Source: Polyodon spathula (lineage: Eukaryota > Chordata > Actinopteri > Acipenseriformes > Polyodontidae). From it: a DNA stretch of 64,000 nucleotides. The number at the start of each line of letters is the position of its first letter. The first letter of the stretch is position 1. Positions 47,601-57,700 of this stretch are shown here, one piece after another. Location of the stretch: positions 1,857,428 through 1,921,427 of the forward strand of contig NC_054571.1 in NCBI RefSeq assembly GCF_017654505.1, in the 5' to 3' direction. The notes under the pieces were generated by a model. It was not told the DNA's origin and did not search any database. It saw only the letters and a program-made list of their open reading frames with translations. The position numbers and the translations under genes are program-made.

Positions 47601-47972
47601 GTGAGTTCTAACCCTGCTTAAACTCCTGGCGCCTGATCATTTCAATAATAGACTTCACTAAGGGGATCTCTGAACCCCAGGACTCAGTGCAGGAGCTCTT
47701 GTGCACAGCAGGACGGTTTCAGAAGAGGGGGCACTCACCAGTGTGGAGGTGTGGAAGGTGTTGAAGTTGGGGGTGAAGGCAGGGTCTTGCTTGGGCGGGG
47801 CTTGGTTCTGGGTTTCAGGCTGAGAGCTGACAGAGATTTCCTGGTACACGAGATCCTGTGACATCAGCGCTTCTCGTGAAAGCACCCGAGACTCCTGTTC
47901 CCCCGGCGCCCCCCCAGCCCTCGCGGCGCCATGACGACATAACAGGAAGCAGTCACACAGTCCCGATGACAT
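36669..47972 (-). CDS. R4-family regulator of G-protein signalling, RGS18-like, complete
   Basis: Six coding exons on the minus strand: 47972-47739, 47360-47296, 42172-42059, 40416-40355, 37836-37670 and 36842-36669. All introns are GT-AG, phases agree, and the total is 816 nt (271 residues plus stop). RGS proteins accelerate GTP hydrolysis by Gi and Gq alpha subunits at the membrane. The RGS domain (about residues 145-265) carries [35 protein letters not shown] and the NLDSETRE segment. RNRLSxLLQKP-like sequence (KNRLSFLLQKP) precedes it. By eye the last exon matches human RGS18 best (ITxSxxQPT, FDAAQxRVYxLME), with RGS4 next. The first 78 residues are unusual: a short Cys cluster (CDCFLLC) replaces the common MCKGL start. 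At 271 residues it is longer than typical R4 members (about 200-235). Paralogue identity needs a tree because of conversion in exon 5. Confidence 0.9.
36916..37331 (-). mobile_element. Solo LTR in intron 5 of the left RGS gene
   Basis: 416 bp with TG...CA ends and an 8-bp terminal inverted repeat (TGTGGCAG / CTGCCACA). A 5-bp target duplication, CACCA, is present on each side (36911-36915 and 37332-37336). On the minus strand a TATAAAA box near 37187-37181 is followed by AATAAA at 36982-36977, in the correct order for an LTR. It therefore runs in the same direction as the host gene. A 4-6-bp duplication fits Gypsy- or retrovirus-type integration. No internal coding region remains. Confidence 0.87.
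37337..37669 (-). other. Remainder of left RGS intron 5
   Basis: No exon. 37366-37450 resembles 6345-6430, an old dispersed repeat. A T-rich run lies near the exon 5 donor. Confidence 0.5.
37670..37836 (-). CDS. Left RGS gene, coding exon 5 (RGS core)
   Basis: 167 nt. It encodes the core [20 protein letters not shown] and WLACQDYRSTK, then a diverged second half ending APKE. The first 83 nt are identical to the corresponding exon of the right RGS gene. The acceptor follows directly on the pyrimidine-rich minisatellite. Confidence 0.96.
37838..40170. repeat. GA/CT-rich minisatellite (about 64-bp unit) in left RGS intron 4
   Basis: On the plus strand the unit combines GAGCGAGGGAGAGAGGAGAT with AGAGAGAGGAGGTGAGGGAG and GAGGAGATAGTGAGAGA. 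The regular part is about 38760-40080. 37930-38700 is irregular and contains bits of other sequence. In gene sense it is a pyrimidine tract of more than 2 kb directly upstream of exon 5. The same unit occurs at 59338-59757, upstream of the equivalent exon of the right RGS gene. Confidence 0.93.
40355..40416 (-). CDS. Left RGS gene, coding exon 4
   Basis: 62 nt, bounded by CTCGCAG and CACC|GTGAGT. It encodes PTSQEALEWSRSLEVLLSHH, helix 1 of the RGS domain with the conserved Trp. The 41-bp minisatellite begins about 15 bp upstream (gene sense) of its acceptor. Confidence 0.9.
40432..41680. repeat. 41-bp minisatellite in left RGS intron 3, with a 34-nt poly-G run
   Basis: The period is 41 bp, containing GGGTGGGGAGGAGGGTCTCT and ACCATCAACAGATACTGCAC, about 27 copies. 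Variants are TCTCTACC/TCACTACC and CATC/CGTC. Disordered from 41310 to 41480. A run of 34 G lies at 41611-41644. In gene sense each unit carries CCTCCTCCCCACCCTGTGCAG-type sequence that resembles a 3' splice site. Confidence 0.96.
41681..42058 (-). other. Left RGS intron 3, non-repeated part
   Basis: Adjoins the exon 3 donor. Nothing beyond ordinary intron sequence is seen. Confidence 0.5.
42059..42172 (-). CDS. Left RGS gene, coding exon 3
   Basis: 114 nt, bounded by GCTCCAG and AA|GTGAGC. It encodes VKEVKNRLSFLLQKPD followed by an acidic Ser-rich tail. This is the conserved pre-RGS segment of R4 proteins. Confidence 0.9.
42173..42964 (-). other. Left RGS intron 2, part nearest exon 3
   Basis: Non-repeated intron sequence. 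The 173-codon minus-strand frame at 42948-42427 has no recognisable domain and lacks splice support. Confidence 0.5.
42965..44412. repeat. 47-bp minisatellite in left RGS intron 2, about 31 copies
   Basis: The unit is 46-47 bp, containing AGTCCAGCTGTGTTGGGTTG and GTGAAGTGTTCCCTGCCCTT. The main variant is GTTGTGTGG versus GTTGTTTGG, in blocks. A few copies lack 1-4 bp (TTCTAGTCC instead of TTGCTAGTCC). Confidence 0.96.
44413..46349 (-). other. Left RGS intron 2, central non-array part
   Basis: No exon recognised. It contains a purine-rich run (45300-45480) ending in a 20-nt G run (45472-45491). Two copies of GTTAAAATAAATA lie about 50 bp apart near 45185 and 45232. Confidence 0.5.
46350..47289. 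repeat. Minisatellite with embedded (TTTG)n, in left RGS intron 2 directly at the exon 2 donor
   Basis: Units of about 35-50 bp combine TTTCTGTTGTGAAACGGGGA, GACACCCTGG and a variable (TTTG)n run, about 21 copies. The array starts immediately after the six donor bases of exon 2. Length variation comes from the TTTG count. In gene sense the unit includes TCCCCGTTTCACAACAG, which resembles a splice acceptor. Confidence 0.95.
47296..47360 (-). CDS. Left RGS gene, coding exon 2
   Basis: 65 nt, bounded by CTCCAG and AT|GTGAGT. It begins in phase 0 and ends in phase 2. It encodes a Ser/Lys/Asn-rich linker. The (TTTG)n-bearing minisatellite starts directly after its donor. Confidence 0.8.
47739..47972 (-). 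CDS. Left RGS gene, coding exon 1
   Basis: 234 nt, 78 codons from ATG (47972-47970) to a CTG|GTGAGT donor. The encoded N-terminus starts MSSGLCDCFLLCR, whose three cysteines could be palmitoylated, and continues into a Ser/Gln/Pro-rich linker. An in-frame upstream ATG at 48080-48078 would add 36 residues. I prefer the downstream ATG because a TATA-like box lies between the two. Similarity to other RGS N-termini is weak. Confidence 0.7.
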
Positions 47973-48039
47973 CACGGCGATGACTTCGTTGCTTCCCCCA
48001 AACGACGTGGGCTCCGACCCGCGAATCCCGCTACCCCTG

Positions 48040-48046
48040 TATTTAA
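48040..48046 (-). promoter_or_regulatory. TATA-like box of the left RGS gene
   Basis: TTAAATA on the minus strand, 68 bp upstream of the preferred ATG, within a CpG-rich stretch (about 47880-48040). If it works as a TATA box, transcription would start near 48010-48015 and leave a 5' UTR of about 40 nt. A TGATGTCA, similar to a CRE, overlaps the ATG. Prediction only. Confidence 0.35.
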
Positions 48047-48831
48047 GTGCCTTTGTGGGTTGTTGTTGCTGTTCACTCATCTCCCTGAGATGGGACTGGG
48101 ATTGGAAAGTGTCCCATCGTGTTCCCCCCTCTCCGGGAGAGTCCTGTGCCACTCTCTGCCCTGCCAAGGTAGGACACGAGCAGGGTGTGAGATTCCGTTT
48201 AGGTTGTTGGAACATTTTGGGTACATTTTTGTAACCAAAAAAACTGTTATGCAAAACTAAGTTTAAAAAAAAGCTAAATGTATAATCATATAAAACACAA
48301 AGTCCCCCAGTCCAGTGACGTATTAAAAATATTTATTTTCATGCAAAGTATTTCGAACTATTAACGCTGTTACCAAAATCTAATAAACAAAGTAAACGCC
48401 ATGCTCTCAAATGTAAGAATCTACCCCCTCGATCACTGCAAGTATACTTGTACCATGTTAAGTTTCCTATCTGTGGTATTCATTATAATGTATACAGTGA
48501 ATGTTTTGGCAAGGCAACTTCTTTTACCCCTTAAACAGTTCTAAAAACTTTCAACAAATGTTAATTAAAAAATCTTGACCAAAGGGTTTATGAAAGATGA
48601 AAAGCTGAGTTTGTAGATTCCCATGCTTTTCTCACTTTTATACTGGAAATCTAAACTACTGTGCTTTACTATTACAGCACAGTGCCTGTGCTCTTCCTTC
48701 AGCTCACTATGCTTTTGCATTGCTTTACCACTTCTGCTTGTATCATAGTAAACCACAGTAAACCTTCATAAGATTTAGTGTGCACCCAGGCCTGTCAAAT
48801 AACCAGCGCCTGCCAAAGATCAAATGAGTAC
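48047..48831. other. Upstream region of the left RGS gene
   Basis: No gene seen. The part next to the promoter is GC-rich and the remainder AT-rich. Together with the region to 51742 it separates the two divergent RGS genes. Confidence 0.5.
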
Positions 48832-49125
48832 CACACGACAAACCCTGGGGCTTCAGGAGAGCTGAACCTGCACAGAAAACCTTTACAAAGATGAAATGAG
48901 GAGCACAGGACTGACCCCGGGGCTTCAGGAGAGCTGAACCTGCACAGAAAACCTTTACAAAGATGAAATGAGGAGCACAGGACTGACCCCGGGGCTTCAG
49001 GAGAGCTGAACCTGCACAGAAAACCTTTACAAAGATGAAATGAGGAGCACAGGACTGACCCCAGGGCTTCAGGAGAGCTGAACCTGCACAGAAAACCTTT
49101 ACAAAGATGAAATGAGGAGCAACCC
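48832..49125. repeat. 72-bp minisatellite, about 4 copies
   Basis: The period is 72 bp, with GGGCTTCAGGAGAGCTGAAC and TTTACAAAGATGAAATGAGG. The copies are nearly identical, with more decayed units at both ends. It lies between the two divergent RGS genes. Confidence 0.94.
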
Positions 49126-49249
49126 TAGGCCTCAGCAAAGCAAAGTTGATGCTACAAGTAGAAGTTATCATAATATATGCACATTTAGAAATGCTACTGT
49201 CTCGAGGCAGATCTTGGTGTTTATTAAAATCGAGAGAGCTAAAACTTAC

Positions 49250-49281
<32 letters not shown>
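49250..49281. repeat. (ACAG)n microsatellite, 8 copies
   Basis: Pure tetranucleotide run in the intergenic region. Confidence 0.95.
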
Positions 49282-49282
<1 letters not shown>

Positions 49283-50602
49283 GGGATGCCCTTTTCAGTA
49301 GCTTTAAAACTAAATTAACCAACAATAAAAATACACAGTTGCTAAACTTAGAAATACTGAAAGATACTAATTCAATGGCAATCATTTTGATCAGGAGTCT
49401 GTCTCTAGACATAACACCTATAACTATTAAACACTCAGTTATGCTGACTTTAGAAGTGCTCAGAGAAACGTAATGATTTCAACAGCAGACTTTCTCAATG
49501 AGAAACATACCTTATTTTTCTGTAGAAGGTCTGTTTTTCAGGGACGGGTTTGAAATATTCCCTCTGATTCTTTACCAAAAAAGGTGTGTAATATCTAGAA
49601 GTTATATATTTATGCAAATAAAATACAGATTTCTTTACTGAGGATGAATTCTGAAGCCTAAAGGCGTGATGAGGTTAATTCAAGAGAGGAAAGGGAGTGA
49701 GAAGAGCAGAAGGAGGAGGTGAGAGGGAAGGAGGAGGAGAAGAGCATGGACCGGCTTAATAAAGAAGTGTTGTTTTTTTTAACCTTTTAAAATAGCAAAA
49801 TCCTCCAAAAATTTAAAAATATGGCAGTCCTGTTTAGTTTTCCCTTTTGAGACGCTCCCAGATCATTGAGGCTGAACTGTGAAGAAAGAGAAGGAAAGAA
49901 GCCAGAGTCTGCCCCTTGGTCTTTCTTTTCTTTTCTTTTCTTTTTGTTGTTCGTATGTTCCTTCGTTCTTTTTTCTATTGTTTTGTTTTTTTTTACCGTT
50001 TCCCAGGAAAATATAAATCCCCCTTTCTTTGTTTTTCCTGAAAAAAAAACCCAGCTCAGACATACACACAATACCACTCAAAAACAAAATCCTCACTCAA
50101 AAAATAACAACCAATCAGCATGCTCGACTGAGTCTTGGAAACGGTTACCCGCAGCAACGTTCAAGCAAAGAGATGCAAAGCAATCTTCAGATAGCCAATC
50201 AGAGAGCAGTAAAATAATAGGGGAAAAACCGGGAGGGCGGTGAGGGGTCATTCTGAGGGGGACTGGGAAGAGTCCAGCGTTGTCACGGTAACACACCATT
50301 ATGGATTGTGTGTGAAAGGCTGCAGCGAGCATGCAATCTTTATTAATGAGCACAAACACTCATTACACAACACAATAACAATACCGTGTCTGTCATATAA
50401 CTGCTTTGATTTCTCACCGTCCTCCCCACACTTATAGCACACACTCCCAGACTCCGATAGACGATTTGGATAATACAGTAGATTTAAAAAAAGCAAAGAT
50501 GAAAAGCAAAGAAAGTTCCTTCTGCACTGACGCAGAACGAGTGATAACCTGTAGGACTGTCTTTTACTCTCATTAAATGGACTAGAGGCAGCCCCATTTC
50601 TC
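49282..50602. other. Intergenic sequence between the RGS genes
   Basis: No exon recognised on either strand. It includes short T-rich and GA-rich runs (near 49925-50000 and 49680-49745). Confidence 0.5.
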
Positions 50603-50925
50603 TCAGAGGGTGAGGGAGGGAGGGAGCAGTTCAGTCTCCATTCCTCAAGCCTGCCCTGGGCTGGAGGGAGCACCCTTTCTCTAGTGGGTGAGTGAGGGAG
50701 CAGTTCAGTCTCCATTCCTCAAGCCTGCCCTGGGCTGGAGGGAGCACCCTTTCTCTAGTGGGTAAGTGAGGGAGCAGTTTAGTCTCCATTCCTCAAGCCT
50801 GCCCTGGGCTGGAGGGAGCACCCTTTCTCTAGTGGGTGAGTGAGGGAGCAGTTTAGTCTCCATTCCTCAAGCCTGTCCTGGGCTGGAGGGAGCACCCTTT
50901 TAGGGGGTGAGGGAGGGAGCCGTTC
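50603..50925. repeat. 74-bp minisatellite, about 4 copies
   Basis: The period is 74 bp, with GGAGCAGTTCAGTCTCCATT and CTGGAGGGAGCACCCTTTCT. The last copy is more diverged. It lies about 0.8 kb upstream of the right RGS start codon. Confidence 0.94.
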
Positions 50926-51742
50926 AGTCTCGAATGCTATCAGATCTTTCCCATTTCTGGTACTGTTTGCAACTGTGCTCCTCCCCAAATTTATACTGCT
51001 GCAGGGATCACATGTCACATCACATGACCAACCTAATCTGCACATGTGTAATTCAGAGACAATGCCAAACCCAATAAAGTGGCCTGGCAGTGTATAACAA
51101 CGATAAAAATAAATGCCTAGGTTTGTTCCAAACAAGCATGCAATGCACCTGCCTCTCAATCGCACCTGACATGCAAACCCAGCACACAATACTGGCCTGA
51201 TTGGGTCTGACAGAACATGCTTGTTATTTATCAGTAACAAAAAATAAAAAAAATCTTAATTTAAAAACAACCGTCAAAACTCTTTCAACCGCAACCTGTT
51301 GCCCACGCCCAGGCTTTGACAGCTTCGTGATAGACGCCATCCCTTAATAAAAGCCTTGATAAGAATAGGAAAACTCAAACGCAAATGAAAGACTGGCAGG
51401 TGTTGAGGGGTCGAGGGCTTTCTAGCGACCGTGCCTGATTGCTCCATTGTGTTCCCTCATTCTCTCTCCCTGCCCATCTTGTCAGCACTCTGAAGGTCAA
51501 TGCCATTAGCTGGCATTGCATAATTGCTGCTTCTCGCCAGTTTATTGGCCGCTCGCGTTTGTTCTTGGCTGTTATACAGAATATATATTGCAGCTTCTAT
51601 ACACGTACTGATCCACAGGTATCTGTAGAGCGCACTGATCAGGATTCAGTTCTAAGGCATTTCATTTTAAAACTACTCTACAAAAAATACAAGGAACACT
51701 TTTATTTCTGTTCTTTTTGGGGAATACGAGACCGCCGTCAAA
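50926..51742 (+). other. Upstream and 5' UTR region of the right RGS gene
   Basis: An ATTGG (inverted CCAAT) at about 51543 and an ATATATATTG run at about 51580 precede the start codon by 160-200 bp and could be promoter elements. No other feature is seen. Confidence 0.3.
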
Positions 51743-51786
51743 ATGTGCAAGGGACTGTCCGCACTGCCATCCACGTGTTTGGAGAG
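51743..51786 (+). CDS. Right RGS gene, coding exon 1
   Basis: 44 nt, [14 protein letters not shown] plus two bases, then a G|GTGAGA donor. A good start context (A at -3) precedes the ATG. The match to the RGS4/5 N-terminus and the perfect phase with exon 2 (AG + A = Arg) make this tiny exon convincing despite 5.6 kb of intron. Confidence 0.88.
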
Positions 51787-54700
51787 GTGAGATTGTTATA
51801 ACAGCTTGTGGCAATGCCACGGTGTATGCGCTTGGTAATTCTTGCAGTGACAAGTCTTTTTTTTTTTTCCATTTGCTTCTCTGTGTGTTTGCTGTGCTTT
51901 ACCCCAGTTTGTTGCCAGTGAGCCTCTGTTCTTACGCGTGCTTTACCATGCGCTCTCTATGCCTTCACTACACTTTGCTTTTACAGCACTCATCTTTTAG
52001 GGAGTTGATTTTTGTAAGCTTTTCTCTTCCATGTACGTCTATACGGACACATTTCAGTACATACGGTACATGTCCTGTACAGAATCAAAGCTGTTTTGAA
52101 ATGCCAAGAGGCGACTGTATTGCAGTTTAAATCTACCCTTCTGTTGTCTTGCAGTATATTGTATTGTGTTAATTGTATTATATTGTGTTATGTTGTATTG
52201 ATTGTATTATCTTGCATAATGTTGTGCTGTATTGTATTGATTGTGTTATGTTCTGCTGTATTGTTCTATCAAGTGTTGATCAATGCGAATCAGTTTAACA
52301 GGAAAGTCACTGGCATTAGAAATCAGATATTTAATATTGTTAACAGTTCTCTTTTATCAGTACTGTTCTGAACTCATTCAACACTGCTGCAGTAAAACCT
52401 CTGCTCAAGAGACCGGCCTTAGATCCCAGTGTTCTTAACAACTACAAGCCTGCTTCCAATCTGCCATTTCTGTCTAAAGTCTTAAAAAGAGTAGGAGCTG
52501 AGCAACTCAACACATTTCTGGGCGTTCATGGCATATCTGAGAGATTTCAGACTGGGTTCAGGTCTTCTCATAGCACTGAGACAGCACTTATTCGAGTGCT
52601 AAATGATGTGCCCTTATCCTCTGACACAGGCTCAGATTTGCTTCTTATGTTACTAGATTTAAGTGCTGTGTTCCACACTATTGATCATTGTTTTAGAGCA
52701 TAAGAACATAAGAACATAAGAAAGTTTACAAACGAGAGGAGGCCATTCGGCCCATCTTGCTCGTTTGGTTGTTAGTAGCTTATTGATCCCAAAATCTCAT
52801 CAAGCAGCTTCTTGAAGGATCCCAGGGTGTCAGCTTCAACAACATTACTGGGGAGTTGATTCCAGACCCTCACAATTCTCTGTGTAAAAAAGTGCCTCCT
52901 ATTTTCTGTTCTGAATGCCCCTTTGTCTAATCTCCATTTGTGACCCCTGGTCCTTGTTTCTTTTTTCAGGCTGAAAAAGTCCCTTGAGTCGACACTGTCA
53001 ATACCTTTTAGAATTTTGAATGCTTGAATTAGGTCGCCACGTAGTCTTCTTTGTTCAAAACTGAACAGATTCAATTATTTTAGCCTGTCTGCATATGACA
53101 TGCCTTTTAAGCCCGGAATAATTCTGGTCGCTCTTCTTTGCACTCTTTCTAGAGCAGCAGTATCTTTTTTATAGCGAGGTGACCAGAACTGCACACAATA
53201 TTCAAGATGAGGTCTTACTAGTGCATTGTACAGTTTTAACATTACTTCCCTTGATTTAAATTCAACACTTTTCACAATGTATCCGAGCATCTTGTTAGCC
53301 TTTTTTATAGCTTCCCCACATTGCCTAGATGAAGACATTTCCGAGTCAACAAAAACTCCTAGGTCTTTTTCATAGATTCCTTCTCCAATTTCAGTATCTC
53401 CCATATGATATTTATAATGTACATTTTTATTTCCTGCGTGCAGTACCTTACACTTTTCTCTATTAAATGTCATTTTCCATGTGTCTGCCCAGTTCTGAAT
53501 CTTGTCTAGATCATTTTGAATGACCTTTGCTGCTGCAACAGTGTTTGCCACTCCTCCTACTTTTGTGTCGTCTGCAAATTTAACAAGTTTGCTTACTATA
53601 CCAGAATCTAAATCATTAATGTAGATTAGGAATAGCGGAGGACCTAATATTGATCCCTGTGGTACACCACTGGTTACCACACTCCATTCTGAGGTTTCTC
53701 CTCTAATCAGTACTTTCTGTTTTCTACATGTTAACCACTCCCTAATCCATGTACATGCATTTCCTTGAATCCCAACTGCGTTCAGTTTGAGAATTAATCT
53801 TTTGTGCGGGACTTTGTCAAAAGCTTTTTGGAAATCTAAATAAACCATGTCATGTGCTTTGCAATTATCCATTATCGATGTTGCGTCCTCAAAAAAATCA
53901 AGCAAGTTAGTTAGACACGATCTCCCTTTCCTAAAACCATGTTGACTGTCTCCCAGGACCCTGTTACCATATAGGTAATTTTCCATTTTGGATCTTATTA
54001 TAGTTTCCATAAGTTTGCATACAATAAAAGTCAGGCTTACTGGTCTGTAGTTACCTGGTTCAGTTTTGTTTCCCTTTTTGTGGATCGGTATTACGTTTGC
54101 AATTTTCCAGTCTGTTGGTACCACCCCTGTGTCAAGAGACTGCTGCATGATCTTGGTTAGCGGTTTGTAAATTACTTCTTTCATTTCTTTGAGTACTACT
54201 GGGAGGATCTCATCCGGCCCAGGGGATTTGTTTATTTTAAGAGCTCCTAGTCCCTTTAACACTTCTGCCTCAGTTATGCTAAAGTTATTTAAAACTGGAT
54301 ATGAACTGGATGACATGTGGGGCATGTTGTCAGTATCTTCCTTTGTAAAAACTTGTGAAAAGTAATCATTTAATATATTTGCTATTTTTTTTTCTTCATC
54401 TACGATTTTGCCATTTGTATCTCTTAAACATTTAATCTCCTCTTTGAATGTTCGCTTGCTGTTGTAATATTGGAAAAACATTTTGGAATTGGTTTTAGCT
54501 CCCTTAGCAATGTTCATTTCTATTTCTCTCTTGGCCTTTCTAACTTCCTTTTTGACTTGCGTTTGCAGTTCTGTGTACTCTTTCTGTGTACTTTCTTTTT
54601 GGTCCTTTTTTAATGCTCTATAAAGTGCCTTTTTTCGCTGAATATTTTTTTTAATTGATCTATTAAACCATTTTGGCAATTTAGTTTTACATTTAGATTT

Positions 54701-57700
54701 GTCTACTTTAGGGATGTAATTGTTTTGCGCCTCTAGTACTACATTTTTGAAGAACAACCATCCTTCTTCTGTGGGTGTTTTCTCTATTTTACTCCAATCT
54801 ACTTCTGTTAGTCTCTGTTTCATACCTTCATAGTTTGCTTTTCTAAAATTGTAAACCTTAGCTTTAGTCATTACTTTTGGGGATTTAAAAAACACTTCAA
54901 ATGAGACCATGTTGTGGTCTAAGTTTGCCAGTGGTTCTCTGACCTCTGTTTTAGTTATTCTGTCTTCGTTATTTGAAAAGACTAAATCAAGGCATGCCTC
55001 CCCTCTAATCGGTGCCTTGACAAATTGTGTTAGGAAGCAGTCATTTGTCATTTCCACCATTTCTATTTCATCCTTCGCGCTACCCACCGGGTTTTCCAAT
55101 TTTATTTGGGAGAAGTTGAAATCCCCCATTAGTATGGCTTCTCCTTTGCTACACGCATTTCTAATGTAATTGTATAACAGATTATTGTGCTCACCGTCTG
55201 AATCTGGCGGTCTATAGCATGCTCCTATTATTATGCCCTTTGAATTTTTGTCCGTTATTCTGACCCATATTGATTCGGTTTTATTTTCTTTGTCCAGGTT
55301 TAACACCTGGGCTTCAAGACTGTTTCTTATGTATAGCGCTACCCCTCCTCCTCTTCTGTCCTGCCTGTCTTTCCTATACAGTGTATACCCTCAAATATTA
55401 TATTCGTCCCCATCACTCTCAGATAACCACGTTTCTGTAACACCTATCACATCATAGTTACCTGTCAGTGCAGTAGCTTCAAGTTCTAGAATTTTGTTTC
55501 TGATACTTCTAGCATTTAGATAAATACATTTAATGGTTGTCTTACCTGAGTTGTTGTTCTTGTTTTGATGCGGTCTCCCTTCTGTTTTTTTGTTGATTTC
55601 TCCCCCCTTCCTTTCTAGTTTAGAAAAATAACAAAAATAAAGATTGACTGACTGATATTGTGTTGTGTTGTATTTAAGTTTCAGCTGGTTGCTTACCCTC
55701 TCTGTGTTGTGTTGTTGTGGTTTCAGCTGGTTGTTTACCCCCTCTGTTGTGTTGTGGTTTCAGCTGGTTGTTTACCCCCTCTGTTGTGTTGTAGTTTCAG
55801 CTGGTTGCTTACCCTCTCTGTTGTGTTGTAGTTTCAGCTGGTTGCTTACCCTCTCTGTGTTGTGTTGTTGTGGTTTCAGCTGGTTGTTTACCCCCTCTGT
55901 TGTGTTGTTGTAGTTTCAGCTGGTTGCTTACCCCCTCTGTTGTGTTGTAGTTTCAGCTGGTTGCTTACCCCCTCTGTTGTGTTGTTGTGGTTTCAGCTGG
56001 TTGTTTACCCCCTCTGTTGTGTTGTAGTTTCAGCTGGTTGCTTACCCTCTCTGTTGTGTTGTAGTTTCAGCTGGTTGCTTACCCTCTCTGTGTTGTGTTG
56101 TTGTGGTTTCAGCTGGTTGTTTACCCCCTCTGTTGTGTTGTAGTTTCAGCTGGTTGCTTACCCTCTCTGTGTTGTGTTGTAGTTTCAGCTGGTTGTTTAC
56201 CCTCTCTGTGCTGTGTTGTAGTTTCAGCTGGTTGTTTACCCCCTCTGTTGTGTTGTTGTGGTTTCAGCTGGTTGTTTACCCCCTCTGTTGTGTTGTTGTG
56301 GTTTCAGCTGGTTGTTTACCCCCTCTGTTGTGTTGTTGTGGTTTCAGCTGGTTGTTTACCCCCTCTGTTGTGTTGTTGTGGTTTCAGCTGGTTGTTTACC
56401 CTCTCTGTTGTGTTGTAGTTTCAGCTGGTTGTTTACCCCCTCTGTTGTGTTGTTGTGGTTTCAGCTGGTTGTTTACCCCCTCTGTTGTGTTGTTGTGGTT
56501 TCAGCTGGTTGTTTACCCCCTCTGTTGTGTTGTTGTGGTTTCAGCTGGTTGTTTACCCCCTCTGTTGTGTTGTTGTAGTTTCAGCTGGTTGTTTACCCCC
56601 TCTGTTGTGTTGTTGTGGTTTCAGCTGGTTGTTTACCCCCTCTGTTGTGTTGTTGTGGTTTCAGCTGGTTGTTTACCCCCTCTGTTGTGTTGTTGTGGTT
56701 TCAGCTGGTTGTTTACCCCCTCTGTTGTGTTGTTGTGGTTTCAGCTGGTTGTTTACCCCCTCTGTTGTGTTGTTGTGGTTTCAGCTGGTTGTTTACCCCC
56801 TCTGTTGTGTTGTTGTTGTTTCAGCTGGTTGTTTACCCCCTCTGTTGTGTTGTTGTGGTTTCAGCTGGTTGTTTACCCCCACTGTTGTGTTGTTGTGGTT
56901 TCAGCTGGTTGCTTACCCCTCTCTGTGTGTTGTTGTGGTTTCAGCTGGTTGCTTACCCTCTCTGTTGTGTTGTGGTTTCAGCTGGTTGTTTACCCTCTCT
57001 GTTGTGTTGTTGTGGTTTCAGCTGGTTGTTTACCCCCTCTGTTGTGTTGTTGTGGTTTCAGCTGGTTGTTTACCCCCTCTGCTGTGTTGTTGTGGTTTCA
57101 GCTGGTTGTTTACCCCCTCTGTTGTGTTGTTGTGGTTTCAGCTGGTTGTTTACCCCCTCTGTTGTGTTGTTGTGGTTTCAGCTGGTTGTTTACCCCCTCT
57201 GTTGTGTTGTTGTGGTTTCAGCTGGTTGTTTACCCCCTCTGTTGTGTTGTTGTGGTTTCAGCTGGTTGTTTACCCCCTCTGTTGTGTTGTAGTTTCAGCT
57301 GGTTGTTTACCCCCTCTGTTGTGTTGTTGTGGTTTCAGCTGGTTGTTTACCCTCTCTGTGCTGTGTTGTAGTTTCAGCTGGTTGTTTACCCCCACTGTTG
57401 TGTCGTTCCCCTGACAGAGCCAAGGAGATGAAGGTGAAGCTGGCTCATCTAGCAGACAAGCAGGACCGTGCTCCACGCCACAAGTGAGTCTTAGTGCTTT
57501 GGACAAGAGGGAAGGAATCAGCAATCTCAACAACGAAAAATACAAAAAGAAACTGGAAATCCAATGACAGGCTCCTGGTCTTCCTCAGTGTCTACACTGT
57601 TTCACTGGAAAAGCGCCTGTCCTTTCATTTTCTTTTGGCATAGTATTTCCGTGCCAGATTCATGCAGCCCCTATTTCTGTTTATTTATTTAAAGTTCTTG

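Noticed and set aside
56103..57414. Frames of 319-422 codons rich in Cys, Leu, Val and Phe resembling a membrane protein
   Set aside because: By-product of the 40-bp array, which lies in an intron. Three frames are open simultaneously.
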